DNA from: Acinetobacter proteolyticus
Lineage (GTDB): Bacteria > Pseudomonadota > Gammaproteobacteria > Pseudomonadales > Moraxellaceae
NCBI RefSeq assembly: GCF_000367945.1
Contig: NZ_KB849177.1
Location: 128,531-192,530, forward strand
Direction: 5' to 3'
Length of the DNA stretch: 64,000 bases
This document shows, in pieces, positions 36,694-45,970 of this stretch. Both the position numbers and the translations under genes were made by a program. Each line of letters begins with the position of its first letter. Within the stretch, counting starts at the first letter, position 1. Below the pieces are notes generated by a model, which saw only the letters and a list, made by a program, of their open reading frames with translations, was not told where the DNA came from and ran no database searches.

Positions 36694-37392
36694 TTAAAAT
36701 GAATATCTTGCACCGAGATAGAACTCGCTTGAGTAGAGATGTGCTTTCATTTGCTCATCTTGTAAGTTACGTGCATTGGTGAAGTTATTTAACCCGCTAT
36801 CTGCTTTACCCAAGTCTACATAACGGTAGCCCAAATCAAGGTTAAGGTTGTCGATTGCTTTATAACTAGCCCCTGCACCAATGCTATACACCAGTTGGGT
36901 TTCGGTGTTTGCAAGATATTGGCGAGAGGAATTACCTTGCCAGCCAGAAGATTCGGTGCGGGCAACACCTAATCCAAGATGTCCGTAAACCGCGACATTT
37001 TGCATGACTTCAAAATCACGATAAGCATTCAACATTAAACGTTGCGTGTCGACTTTATGATGATTGAGGCTGGTTGGAAAGTTACTTGAACCGCTGGTAA
37101 ATTCAGCATTATTTTTAAAGGTATATTCACCTTCAGTACGCCAACCATTGCCAAAGTCATAGCCGAAACCCAATGAGGAATTGGTTAAATCTTTTTGATC
37201 GTCACCCGCGATAAATTGACCAATGCCAGGGCGTAAGCTGGTTTCCATATTATCGGCTTGGAGCTTAGCAGCGGCAACTTTTGCAGAGATATAATAACCT
37301 GCATCATTTACGTCCTGAGCATAACTTAGGGATACAGTAGCCAGTAAAACAGATGAAACCACGAAACGGGTGAGGAGCTTGTCCATATTCAA
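36694..37392 (-). CDS. Outer-membrane beta-barrel protein (opacity/Omp25-like porin)
   Basis: The 232-aa protein has a signal peptide (cleavage ~25, SYA|QD) and alternating amphipathic strands (for example GYYISAKVAAAKLQ, NLNLDLGYRYVDLGKADSG). The C-terminal strand is FYLGARYSF with terminal Phe, as in 8-stranded outer-membrane barrels. It is divergent from an OmpR-type two-component system with ~145 bp between starts, so that system may control it. Ligand or role unknown. Confidence 0.85.
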   Translation of the reverse strand: MNMDKLLTRFVVSSVLLATVSLSYAQDVNDAGYYISAKVAAAKLQADNMETSLRPGIGQFIAGDDQKDLTNSSLGFGYDFGNGWRTEGEYTFKNNAEFTSGSSNFPTSLNHHKVDTQRLMLNAYRDFEVMQNVAVYGHLGLGVARTESSGWQGNSSRQYLANTETQLVYSIGAGASYKAIDNLNLDLGYRYVDLGKADSGLNNFTNARNLQDEQMKAHLYSSEFYLGARYSF

Positions 37393-37536
37393 TTTTCCAA
37401 AAACAGTAGATGAATGTTTGGTGATAAAAATCTTTATTTCCTCAGAACATGGTAGAAAGAAAAAAATCTTGGCGTGATGACAATTGGATTACCGACTTGT
37501 AATCTTGGCAATAGATAAACAGGGTTAAAATGTGGG

Positions 37537-38220
37537 ATGCATATTTTAATTGTTGAAGATGAATCCAAAATCGCACAGTTTCTAGCGAAAGGATTACACG
37601 AGTCAGGCTATACCTGTGCCGTTGCAAAAGATGGCATAGAAGCATTGTCATGCTTGCAACGAGAGGCATTTGATTTACTGATTTTGGATGTCATGCTGCC
37701 GCAACTGGATGGTTGGCAAGTCTTACAAACGCTACGGACTTTTTCAAAAATCCCTGTGCTGATGCTGACGGCAAAGGATCATGTGCTGGATCGGGTGAAA
37801 GGATTAGAGCTTGGTGCAGATGACTATCTGGTTAAGCCCTTTTCATATGTCGAATTATTGGCACGAATTAAAAGTTTATTACGTCGTGTGCCAACGGTTG
37901 AAAAAGAGATTTATCAAATCGCGAATTTGCGCTTGAATCGGCTGAGTCGGGAAGTTCATCGAGCCGAAATCAAGATTGATTTAACAGCCAAAGAGTTTGT
38001 GCTGTTGCAATTATTGATTCAGCATCGCGGAGAAGTACTGACTCGCACTCAAATTGCTTCAATGGTTTGGAAGATTAATTTTGATACGGATACCAATGTG
38101 GTCGATGTGGCGATACGCCGTTTGAGAGCAAAAATTGATGATCACTTTGTTCCCAAGTTGATATATACCGTGCGTGGTATTGGCTATAAGGTCGATTTAA
38201 AAGATGAACATCATGGGTAA
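37537..38220 (+). CDS. OmpR/PhoB-family response regulator
   Basis: The 227-aa protein has a receiver domain with phospho-acceptor Asp51 (LLILDVMLPQLDGW), Lys near ~102 (YLVKPFSYVELLARI) and a C-terminal winged helix (TRTQIASMVWKINFDTDTNVVDVAIRRLRAKI). It resembles CusR/CopR-type heavy-metal regulators by overall style, but no metal genes lie nearby. It is coupled to the kinase gene by a 17-bp overlap and divergent from an OMP gene that may be its target. Confidence 0.92.
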   Translation: MHILIVEDESKIAQFLAKGLHESGYTCAVAKDGIEALSCLQREAFDLLILDVMLPQLDGWQVLQTLRTFSKIPVLMLTAKDHVLDRVKGLELGADDYLVKPFSYVELLARIKSLLRRVPTVEKEIYQIANLRLNRLSREVHRAEIKIDLTAKEFVLLQLLIQHRGEVLTRTQIASMVWKINFDTDTNVVDVAIRRLRAKIDDHFVPKLIYTVRGIGYKVDLKDEHHG

Positions 38221-39580
38221 ATTGTCTTTGGCTTCGCGCCTGAGTTTGGCTTTTAGTCTGATTTCTTGTGTTGTTTTTATCAGTATTGGCGGTTTGTCCT
38301 ATCAAAATTTTCGAGAAATGGTCTATACCCAGCAAGATAAAGCCTTAGCTGCTCGGATCAAACGAATGGAAGTTTTTTTGACCGATGCACATACTGTTCA
38401 GATATTAGGGAAATATCCTAAGCTTTATGAAAATATGGTAGGACATGAAGACAGTATATTTATAGTCAAAGATGCACAACATGATTTGATTAAGATCAAC
38501 CCGCTGCAGGTCAATATCCCAGAATTCAATTATTCAAATCAAATTCAATATGCGAATAATATAGCTAAACATCCTAGCACCCGTTTTGCTTTCCAATTAA
38601 TTCAATATGGGCAACAACAGTATCATTTAATTGCAGGTCAACAGTGGGCTGCAGTGAATATGATGCTCAAACAATATTTCTGGAAAATTGTTTTGTATAG
38701 TGGTTTGGGTATTTTATGCTCAAGCTTATTGGGCTTCGTGGTGGGACACTATCTGTTCCGCTCGATGCGTCATTTGATTGCGGAGACCAATAATATCAAT
38801 GTGCAAAAGCTTAATTCACGGATCCACGTTAGATCTAACAACATTGAGGTTCAGCAACTCAGCCATGCGATGAATGAAATGCTGGAGAAAATTCAGCAGG
38901 ATTATCAAAAACTGGCGCAGTTTTCAGAAGATATCGCACATGAACTCAGAACACCACTGAATAATTTAATGGGGCAAACTCAAATCATATTGTCCCAGTC
39001 TCGGCCACTCGAAGAGTTGGAGAATTTATTGTATTCACATTTAGAGGAATATGAGCGGCTCACTAAGATGATTGAAAGTATGCTGTTCATTGCACGTGCG
39101 GAATATGCAGAATACGGGTTGGAAAAGCAGGCATTGAATGTAAAACAGTTACTCAAGACGATTGTAGATTATTTTGATTGTGTAATTGAAGAACATCAGA
39201 TGAGCGTGGTGTTTGATCTGTCTGATGATCTGAGTATTGTGGCAAATGCAGCCCTAATGCAGAGAGCGATTGCAAATTTAATCAGTAATGCCATATTACA
39301 TGGCAAAGAACAGGGTGTCATTGCATTACAGGCCTCTCAATCTGATCAACATGTGGTCATTGTTGTGAAGACCGAAGGCGTTTTTATTGATGAAAAGCAT
39401 TTGCCTTATTTATTTGACCGGTTTTATCAGGTCGATGAAAGTCGACAGCAAAAAGCACAAACAGGTGGTCTGGGTTTGGCTATTGTGAGCTCAATTATGC
39501 AGTTACATGCAGGTTCAACTGAGGTCGAAAATCGATTTGAAGGGGTGGCGTTTAAATTGATCCTACCACTAAAGAATTAA
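38204..39580 (+). CDS. Sensor histidine kinase (heavy-metal-sensor type)
   Basis: The 458-aa kinase has two membrane helices (~14-32 and ~160-185) flanking a ~130-residue periplasmic sensor, then HAMP and the dimerisation domain with His247 in FSEDIAHELRTPLNNLMGQ. The ATPase domain has an N box (ANLISNAILHG) and G2 box (TGGLGLAIV). The HELRTPL motif is as in CusS-like kinases. ATG 38213 is an alternative start. The signal is unknown; the sensor region contains no clear Met/His metal cluster. Confidence 0.9.
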   Translation: MNIMGKLSLASRLSLAFSLISCVVFISIGGLSYQNFREMVYTQQDKALAARIKRMEVFLTDAHTVQILGKYPKLYENMVGHEDSIFIVKDAQHDLIKINPLQVNIPEFNYSNQIQYANNIAKHPSTRFAFQLIQYGQQQYHLIAGQQWAAVNMMLKQYFWKIVLYSGLGILCSSLLGFVVGHYLFRSMRHLIAETNNINVQKLNSRIHVRSNNIEVQQLSHAMNEMLEKIQQDYQKLAQFSEDIAHELRTPLNNLMGQTQIILSQSRPLEELENLLYSHLEEYERLTKMIESMLFIARAEYAEYGLEKQALNVKQLLKTIVDYFDCVIEEHQMSVVFDLSDDLSIVANAALMQRAIANLISNAILHGKEQGVIALQASQSDQHVVIVVKTEGVFIDEKHLPYLFDRFYQVDESRQQKAQTGGLGLAIVSSIMQLHAGSTEVENRFEGVAFKLILPLKN

Positions 39581-39908
39581 CCAATTCTTCATCTAAGCCT
39601 GTCAAAATAGGATAAGTTATTTAGCGATTTATGTATTTGTTTGCGAAATGATCAATTCGACATTTACCTTTAAAGCAGACAGGGATTTGTATTTGAAAAG
39701 CCAAAACTTGACCGCATATATACATAGCGTAATGCTACTATTATATCATTTTGTAGTATTTTTTTTCGAAATGTCGTTATCACGGGATATTGCGTTGACT
39801 ACCATGTGATGAACGCTGATACTCTCAAGTTTGTTTAAGCAAATCGGTTCTAGGAGCTGGGCCACAAGCGCAGTTATCCATAACTCAATCCAACACAAGG
39901 GGCTATAT
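39581..39908. other. Intergenic region before icd2
   Basis: The 328 bp between the kinase and the monomeric isocitrate dehydrogenase hold no supported gene. The middle is AT-rich (39720-39780). A TTGACC at 39708-39713 may be a -35 element, but no -10 sits at ideal spacing. The frame left of ATG 39909 stays open to 39831, but the AAGGGG just before 39909 argues for the later start. Confidence 0.5.
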
Positions 39909-42140
39909 ATGGCTGGTGGAAAGTCAAAAATCATTTACACACTGACTGACGAGGCGCCGTTATTAGCGACCTATTCATTGCTACCGATCATTGAGACCTT
40001 TACAAAACCTGCTGGCATTGAGATTGTTAAAAGTGACATCTCAGTTGCAGTGCGTGTACTCGCAGAATTTTCAGATTACCTTAAAGATGAGCAAAAGGTA
40101 AACAATAACCTTGCAGAGTTAGGTCGTCTTACACAAGATCCAGATACCAATATCATTAAACTTCCAAACATCAGTGCGTCTGTTGCTCAGTTAGTGTCAT
40201 GTATCAAAGAGCTCCAGTCGAAGGGTTATGCGCTTCCTGATTACCCAGAAAACCCAACCACTGAAGAAGAAAAAGAGATCAAGGCACGTTATGGTAAATG
40301 CCTTGGTTCAGCAGTAAACCCAGTATTGCGTGAAGGGAACTCTGATCGCCGTGCGCCAGCTGCTGTGAAAAATTATGCAAAAAAACACCCGCATTCAATG
40401 AGCGAGTGGAAACAATGGTCTCAAACTCACGTTTCTCACATGGATGAAGGCGACTTCTACCACGGTGAAAAATCAATGACTTTAGACCGTGCACGTAATG
40501 TGAAAATGGAGCTCATCACCAAGTCTGGTGAAACCATTGTGTTGAAGCCAAAAGTTGCACTTCAAGACGGTGAAATCATTGACTCAATGTTTATGAGCAA
40601 AAAAGCATTGTGTGATTTCTACGAGAAAGAACTTGAAGACTGTCGTGAAGCGGGCATCCTGTTCTCATTGCACGTGAAAGCAACCATGATGAAAGTGTCA
40701 CACCCGATCGTATTCGGTCACTGTGTGAAAATTTACTACAAGGATGCTTTTGAAAAACACGGAAAACTGTTTGATGAGCTCGGTATTAACGTGAACAACG
40801 GTATGGCTGGTCTTTATGAAAAGATCGCAACTTTACCGACATCTTTACGTGAAGAAATCATTGAAGATTTACATGCTTGCCAAGAACACCGTCCTGCACT
40901 TGCAATGGTCGATTCTGCAAAAGGTATTACCAACTTCCATTCACCAAATGACGTGATTGTAGATGCTTCTATGCCTGCAATGATTCGTGGTGGCGGTAAA
41001 ATGTGGGGTGCTGACGGCAAACCTTACGACTGTAAAGCAGTCATGCCAGAATCAACTTTCGCACGTATCTACCAAGAAATGATCAATTTCTGTAAGTGGA
41101 ACGGTAACTTCGATCCACGTACCATGGGTACTGTACCTAACGTTGGTTTGATGGCGCAAAAAGCAGAAGAATACGGTTCACACGACAAGACTTTTGAAAT
41201 TTCTGAAGCAGGTATTGCCAACATTACTGATTTAGACACAGGCGAAGTGTTGATGTCACAAAATGTGGAAGAAGGCGATATCTGGCGTATGTGTCAGGTG
41301 AAAGATGCACCAATCCGTGACTGGGTGAAACTTGCAGTAACACGCGCACGTAACTCTGGCATGCCGGCGATCTTCTGGCTTGACCCGTACCGTCCACACG
41401 AAAATGAATTGATCAAGAAAGTCGAAAAATACTTGAAAGATCATGACACGACTGGTCTTGATATCCAAATCATGTCACAAGTGCGTGCAATGCGTTATAC
41501 GCTTGAGCGTGTAGCACGTGGTTTAGATACCATTTCGGTAACAGGTAACATTTTACGTGACTATTTAACTGACTTGTTCCCGATTATGGAATTGGGTACT
41601 TCAGCGAAAATGTTGTCGATCGTGCCGTTAATGGCTGGTGGTGGCATGTACGAAACAGGTGCAGGTGGTTCAGCACCGAAACATGTACAGCAATTAGTTG
41701 AAGAAAACCACTTGCGTTGGGATTCTCTCGGTGAGTTCCTTGCGTTGGCGGTGTCTTTAGAAGAGCTTGGTATCAAAGAAGACAATAACCGTGCGAAATT
41801 GCTTGCCAAGACGCTTGATCAGGCAACAGGCAAGTTGTTGGATAATGACAAGTCTCCATCACGTCGTACAGGTGAGTTAGATAACCGTGGCAGCCACTTC
41901 TACTTAGCATTGTACTGGGCTGAAGCATTAGCAGCTCAAGACGAAGATGCGGATTTAAAAGCGAAATTTGCGCCACTTGCAAAAGCACTTGCTGAAAACG
42001 AACAGAAGATTGTTGCTGAACTTGCTCAAGTACAAGGTCAAGCTGCTGATATCGGTGGTTACTATGCAATCGATCCAGCGAAAGTAAATGCGGTAATGCG
42101 TCCAAGTGAAACGTTTAACACGACACTTGCATCACTGTAA
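39909..42140 (+). CDS. icd2: NADP-dependent isocitrate dehydrogenase, monomeric type
   Basis: The 743-aa protein matches the ~740-aa monomeric isocitrate dehydrogenases (Azotobacter vinelandii, Corynebacterium), which are unrelated in length to the dimeric form. Recognisable blocks are [50 protein letters not shown] (read here as [19 protein letters not shown]) and [37 protein letters not shown]. It converts isocitrate to 2-oxoglutarate with NADP. ATG 39909 has AAGGGG upstream. A second, dimeric-type icd is only 1.1 kb downstream. Confidence 0.95.
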   Translation: MAGGKSKIIYTLTDEAPLLATYSLLPIIETFTKPAGIEIVKSDISVAVRVLAEFSDYLKDEQKVNNNLAELGRLTQDPDTNIIKLPNISASVAQLVSCIKELQSKGYALPDYPENPTTEEEKEIKARYGKCLGSAVNPVLREGNSDRRAPAAVKNYAKKHPHSMSEWKQWSQTHVSHMDEGDFYHGEKSMTLDRARNVKMELITKSGETIVLKPKVALQDGEIIDSMFMSKKALCDFYEKELEDCREAGILFSLHVKATMMKVSHPIVFGHCVKIYYKDAFEKHGKLFDELGINVNNGMAGLYEKIATLPTSLREEIIEDLHACQEHRPALAMVDSAKGITNFHSPNDVIVDASMPAMIRGGGKMWGADGKPYDCKAVMPESTFARIYQEMINFCKWNGNFDPRTMGTVPNVGLMAQKAEEYGSHDKTFEISEAGIANITDLDTGEVLMSQNVEEGDIWRMCQVKDAPIRDWVKLAVTRARNSGMPAIFWLDPYRPHENELIKKVEKYLKDHDTTGLDIQIMSQVRAMRYTLERVARGLDTISVTGNILRDYLTDLFPIMELGTSAKMLSIVPLMAGGGMYETGAGGSAPKHVQQLVEENHLRWDSLGEFLALAVSLEELGIKEDNNRAKLLAKTLDQATGKLLDNDKSPSRRTGELDNRGSHFYLALYWAEALAAQDEDADLKAKFAPLAKALAENEQKIVAELAQVQGQAADIGGYYAIDPAKVNAVMRPSETFNTTLASL

Positions 42141-42147
42141 TTGTTGA

Positions 42148-42213
42148 TATATCACCGATAACGTTATCGGTGATATAAAAAAGCTGATGTGAAAACATCG
42201 GCTTTTTTATGCG
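42148..42213 (+). terminator. Tandem hairpins between icd2 and rluE
   Basis: A perfect 30-bp palindrome (42148-42177, centred on AACGTT) is followed at once by a second imperfect stem (GCTGATGT with ACATCGGC) ending in a T tract. The second is a normal terminator for icd2. The first is long and lacks a loop, so it could be part of the terminator or a protein-binding dyad. Confidence 0.75.
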
Positions 42214-42226
42214 CTCTATTTATATT

Positions 42227-43045
42227 TTAACGGCCATTACGGTTACGGCCACGTGGTGCTTTGGTATTTGGACGTGTTGTTCCATTGGTTTTGCGACGTG
42301 GTTTATCAGCATCGTCAGTTTGCCAAATACGGGTTGTACCACCACCTGCTTTTTTCTTGCCTTTAAATGGTTTTTCACCTTTTTCTTCGCGTGCTTTATC
42401 TTTAGCGCGTGAAAAGTGCGGTTTATTATTCGATTTTCTCGCGAAAGAACGACCTTCATAAGGTTTATCGGCAGGAACATCTTTAAAATCTGGATAAAGC
42501 AAAGGTTCGATTTCCAGTTGTTCACCTGGCTGTAAACCTAGTTTAACGAGATCGATGCTACCAATTTGAGTACGAATCAGACGTAAAGTTGGGAAACCCA
42601 CAGCAGCGGTCATACGACGTACTTGACGGTTACGACCCTCGCAGATTTGTAATTCGATCCAAGTCGTTGGAATATTGGCACGATAACGTACAGGTGGATT
42701 ACGTTCCCACAGCCATTCAGGCTGATCAACTTTACGCGCTTTGGCCGGTAAAGTCATACCATCTGCAAGTTCAACGCCTTTTTGCAATTTTTCAATAGCT
42801 TCTTCTGTGACATCACCATCAACTTGAGCAAGATAAGTTTTATATTTCTTATTGTCTGGATGGGTGATGAATTGATTTAAACCACCATGATCAGTAAGAA
42901 ACATTAAACCTTCAGAGTCTAAATCTAAACGTCCTGCAATACGAAGTTCAGGATCTTTGATAAAACTTGAAACTGTTAAATGTTTTTCATCTTCGCGAAA
43001 CTGTGACAAAACGTCAAAAGGTTTGTTAAATACGACTACTTTCAT
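42227..43045 (-). CDS. rluE: 23S rRNA pseudouridine synthase, RluE type
   Basis: The 272-aa enzyme of the RsuA/RluE branch has no S4 domain. The catalytic Asp is in GRLDLDSEGLMFLTDHG (Asp41), and other motifs are ICEGRNRQVRRMTAAVGFPTLRLIR and GSIDL. By family it makes pseudouridine 2457 in 23S rRNA. The last ~75 residues form a long Lys/Arg/Gly-rich tail (ending PNTKAPRGRNRNGR) absent from E. coli RluE, probably extra RNA binding. It is convergent with icd2 and divergent from the second icd. Confidence 0.88.
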   Translation of the reverse strand: MKVVVFNKPFDVLSQFREDEKHLTVSSFIKDPELRIAGRLDLDSEGLMFLTDHGGLNQFITHPDNKKYKTYLAQVDGDVTEEAIEKLQKGVELADGMTLPAKARKVDQPEWLWERNPPVRYRANIPTTWIELQICEGRNRQVRRMTAAVGFPTLRLIRTQIGSIDLVKLGLQPGEQLEIEPLLYPDFKDVPADKPYEGRSFARKSNNKPHFSRAKDKAREEKGEKPFKGKKKAGGGTTRIWQTDDADKPRRKTNGTTRPNTKAPRGRNRNGR

Positions 43046-43239
43046 ATGGATATACTACTTTGGCTATGGGCGGCATCATAACAATAAAGGTTTTTATTTA
43101 ATGGAGAAATGTTGTTATTTCCCGTATAAATCTCAAAAAAAACCTGTTTTGAACTAAACTGGTTCATGCAATAAAAAACGAAAGTATGCCATAGAAGGCA
43201 TAGAGATAATCGCTAAATACATGAGGGAGAACCTGCAAA

Positions 43240-44496
43240 ATGGGTTATCAGAAGATCGTGGTTCCTGCTGATGGAGACAAAATCACAGTAAATGCAGACC
43301 TGTCACTGAATGTTCCAAATCGACCAATCATCCCTTTTATTGAAGGTGATGGTATTGGTGTGGATATTACACCAGCAATGAAGGCAGTAGTAGATGCCGC
43401 CGTTTTAAAAGCTTACGGTGGCAAACGTTCAATCGAATGGATGGAAGTCTACTGCGGCGAAAAAGCAGATAAAATTTATGGCAATTATATGCCAGAAGAA
43501 ACTTTTGATGCTCTACGTGAATTTATTATATCAATAAAAGGCCCGTTAACGACACCCGTTGGTGGCGGTATTCGTTCTTTAAATGTCGCATTGCGCCAAG
43601 AACTCGATCTTTATGTTTGTGTACGCCCAGTACGTTGGTTTGAAGGCGTTCCATCACCAGTTCAGCATCCCGAACTCACCGATATGGTAATTTTCCGTGA
43701 AAACTCGGAAGATATTTATGCAGGAATTGAGTGGAAAGCAGATTCGCCGGAAGCCAAGAAAGTGATTAAATTCCTGCAAGAAGAAATGGGCGTAACCAAA
43801 ATCCGTTTCCCGACTGATTGTGGCATTGGAATTAAACCCGTTTCAAAAGAAGGCACACAGCGCTTGGTGCGTAAAGCGATTCAGTTTGCGATTGATAATG
43901 ATAAACCTTCGGTGACCTTGGTGCACAAAGGTAATATCATGAAGTACACCGAAGGTGCGTTTAAAGAGTGGGGCTATGAACTCGCCATGGAACGTTTTGG
44001 TGGTCAGTTATTGGATGGTGGGCCTTGGGTAAAAATCAAAAATCCAAGAACAGGCAAAGATATCATTATTAAAGATGTGATTGCTGATGCTTTCTTACAG
44101 CAAATCTTGATGCGTCCAGCCGATTATTCAGTGATTGCAACGCTGAACTTAAATGGTGACTATATTTCTGATGCACTTGCAGCAGAAGTGGGTGGCATTG
44201 GGATTGCTCCAGGCGCGAATATTGGTGGTGCAATCGCAGTCTATGAAGCCACACACGGCACCGCACCAAAGTACGCAGGGCAGGATAAAGTCAATCCAGG
44301 TTCAATTATCTTATCAGCTGAAATGATGTTGCGAGATATGGGCTGGACGGAAGCCGCGGATTTGATTATTCAAGGTATTTCAGGAGCGATTTCTGCAAAA
44401 ACAGTGACCTATGACTTTGAACGTTTGATGCCAAATGCAACCTTGTTGCGTTGTTCTGAGTTTGGAAAAGCCATAATTCAGCATATGGAAGATTAG
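43240..44496 (+). CDS. icd: NADP-dependent isocitrate dehydrogenase, dimeric (E. coli type)
   Basis: The 418-aa enzyme is close to the 416 aa of E. coli Icd. It has the [17 protein letters not shown] start, the phosphorylatable Ser loop [38 protein letters not shown] and the NADP region [25 protein letters not shown]. It converts isocitrate to 2-oxoglutarate. ATG 43240 has GAGGGAGAA upstream. With the monomeric enzyme next door it forms a pair of non-homologous isozymes. Confidence 0.95.
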   Translation: MGYQKIVVPADGDKITVNADLSLNVPNRPIIPFIEGDGIGVDITPAMKAVVDAAVLKAYGGKRSIEWMEVYCGEKADKIYGNYMPEETFDALREFIISIKGPLTTPVGGGIRSLNVALRQELDLYVCVRPVRWFEGVPSPVQHPELTDMVIFRENSEDIYAGIEWKADSPEAKKVIKFLQEEMGVTKIRFPTDCGIGIKPVSKEGTQRLVRKAIQFAIDNDKPSVTLVHKGNIMKYTEGAFKEWGYELAMERFGGQLLDGGPWVKIKNPRTGKDIIIKDVIADAFLQQILMRPADYSVIATLNLNGDYISDALAAEVGGIGIAPGANIGGAIAVYEATHGTAPKYAGQDKVNPGSIILSAEMMLRDMGWTEAADLIIQGISGAISAKTVTYDFERLMPNATLLRCSEFGKAIIQHMED

Positions 44497-44509
44497 TTTT
44501 CTACATAAT

Positions 44510-44536
44510 AAGAGGGCGGTTTTGCCGCTCTTTTTT
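44510..44536 (+). terminator. Terminator after icd
   Basis: A GGGCGG/CCGCTC stem with a bulge and TTTTG loop is followed by six T residues, 14 bp past the icd stop. Confidence 0.75.
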
Positions 44537-44631
44537 ATTTTAAAAAAGAGATAAATAAGTCAGGAGAAAAGCATGTACAAACGAGCATGCATGGCATATT
44601 TTGATGTATTCGAAAATAAATATTGAACACC

Positions 44632-45252
44632 ATGGCTGAAAGAAAATACGGTGCTGCTACACCAAAAACCACAGAAACCATAACCAGTTTAGATTGCTAT
44701 GGTCAGGTACTCAGCAATCAAAAATATGAGCGGACTTTGTTTGTTGATTTAGATCTGTCAGAAGCCCAAAGCACAGGTGCTGTTTTTAATGAATGTACCT
44801 TTCGTCGTGCACGTTTTAATGCATCAGTTCATCAGCATAGTGCATTTTTAAATTGTACTTTTCATTTCTGTAATTTCTTTGATAGTAAATTCACCGACTG
44901 TAAATTTGTTGGCAGTATGTTTAGCGATTGTCAGTTTCACCACATGCAGGTTGAAGACAGTGATTGGGCTTTTGTTGGATTGCCGGGCGCTGATCTAGAG
45001 AAAGCTTCTTTTTTGCGAACTCGTTTGAGAGAAGCCGATTTGACGGGAGTGCGTTGCCATGGAGGCTCGCTGCGAGATAGCGATCTATCTGGTGCATGGC
45101 TACATCGTGCAGATTTTAGCGAGTGTGATTTAAGGGGCAGTGATTTGAGTGCTTTAGATCCGAAAGAAACGCAAATCAAAGAGGCGATTATTAATCTTGA
45201 TCAAACACTGGTGATTGCAGAAAACTTAGGCTTCGATGTCAGAATCGATTGA
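44632..45252 (+). CDS. Pentapeptide-repeat protein
   Basis: The 206-aa protein is built of pentapeptide repeats with a central Leu/Phe every five residues (for example FRRARFNASVHQHSAFLNCTF, then LREADLTGVRCHGGSLRDSDLSGAWL and DLRGSDLSAL). These fold as a right-handed quadrilateral beta-helix. Relatives include Qnr-like gyrase protectors, but the N-terminal loops typical of Qnr cannot be confirmed. I use ATG 44632; a TTG lies three codons earlier. Cytoplasmic; function uncertain. Confidence 0.85.
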   Translation: MAERKYGAATPKTTETITSLDCYGQVLSNQKYERTLFVDLDLSEAQSTGAVFNECTFRRARFNASVHQHSAFLNCTFHFCNFFDSKFTDCKFVGSMFSDCQFHHMQVEDSDWAFVGLPGADLEKASFLRTRLREADLTGVRCHGGSLRDSDLSGAWLHRADFSECDLRGSDLSALDPKETQIKEAIINLDQTLVIAENLGFDVRID

Positions 45253-45274
45253 AGTGATCCGAATATTGAATATT

Positions 45275-45302
45275 AAAATGAGTGACTCTCTGCACTCATT
45301 TT
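45275..45302 (+). terminator. Terminator after pentapeptide-repeat gene
   Basis: AAAATGAGTG (45275-45284) pairs perfectly with CACTCATTTT (45293-45302) around an 8-nt loop. Confidence 0.8.
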
Positions 45303-45651
45303 AATTGGAGATGCCATAAAATATTTTAAGGCCAATACAGTCTGATAAAAGGGACTAATTGTGATCTCAAGAAGTATATTAAACGGTTACTTAAACTCCA
45401 TACCTGTGGAGATTATCCGTGATAATACTGCTTGTGTTTGTGGAGATACTGCATCGGCCGTATATGATATCAGACATGCTACTGATCAAGAATTTGGGTG
45501 TTATCTCTTTGCAGAAGGTCAATAGAAAATTAAACAATATGAGACGGGTATTGAGTGATATGTAATAGGTAGCATGCTCCAAGTTGAGAGCTAATTAAAT
45601 TCATGTCGTGCTAAAACAATCTCAACTTTAATGGTTAAGGCTGTTTTGTGG
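45303..45651. other. Intergenic AT-rich region left of the PAAR cassette
   Basis: These ~350 bp lie between the pentapeptide-repeat terminator and the PAAR operon tail. They contain one possible 54-codon frame (45361-45525, listed separately) and a short inverted repeat CTCCA/TGGAG at 45396-45411. I see no tRNA or insertion-sequence end. It may be the left boundary of an inserted segment. Confidence 0.4.
45361..45525 (+). CDS. Possible small protein, 54 aa (GTG start)
   Basis: A short frame from GTG 45361 to TAG 45523-45525 has an AAAAGGGA about 8 nt upstream. It encodes a soluble product with ACVCGDTASAVYDIRHATD near the middle and three cysteines. Upstream in-frame stops at 45343 and 45346 fix the left end. 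No family is recognised and an AT-rich spacer can yield such frames by chance, so this is tentative. Confidence 0.25.
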   Translation: MISRSILNGYLNSIPVEIIRDNTACVCGDTASAVYDIRHATDQEFGCYLFAEGQ

Positions 45652-45969
45652 TTATATTTTTTCGCTATTCAAATCTGCGTCTCGATGACCTAATTCTGGC
45701 TGCTCTCGCTCTAACCATTTTTGATAGCTAATACTGATATTAAATACATTCATACTTATACTCAGTAATAACACGATGATGCTAACTAGAATTGCTATTT
45801 TCTGCTTCAGAATTAATGTAATAATTAATATTAAAGCTGAGGTGGAAATGAAAAATGTATCAATTGAAACAGCATAGTGATTATTCTTTGTCATAAAAGA
45901 CAGGGTATAAATGAATACAACTCCAATAATGTTTAGGAGAGTAACCCAAAATAAGATTTTAACTTTCAT
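45652..45969 (-). CDS. Small membrane protein, candidate immunity protein of PAAR cassette
   Basis: The 105-aa protein starts at ATG 45969, 1 nt after the stop of the preceding gene (TGATATG). It has three transmembrane helices (about 5-25, 35-53, 56-78) and a hydrophilic C-terminal tail (YQKWLEREQPELGHRDADLNSEKI). It is the third gene after a PAAR protein and a predicted His/Cys protease-like protein. Position and size fit an immunity protein of a type VI effector, but no sequence signature proves this. Confidence 0.65.
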   Translation of the reverse strand: MKVKILFWVTLLNIIGVVFIYTLSFMTKNNHYAVSIDTFFISTSALILIITLILKQKIAILVSIIVLLLSISMNVFNISISYQKWLEREQPELGHRDADLNSEKI

Positions 45970-45970
45970 A

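Noticed and set aside
43141..43160. A short imperfect inverted repeat (GAAC/GTTC) upstream of icd as an operator
   Set aside because: The arms are only 4-5 bp and could arise by chance.
44632..45252. Naming the pentapeptide-repeat protein as a Qnr quinolone-resistance protein
   Set aside because: Repeats are clear, but the loops and motifs that separate Qnr from other pentapeptide proteins could not be confirmed by eye.
45391..45582. A 63-codon minus-strand frame in the spacer left of the PAAR island
   Set aside because: No ribosome-binding site and no recognisable product; AT-rich spacers yield such frames by chance.
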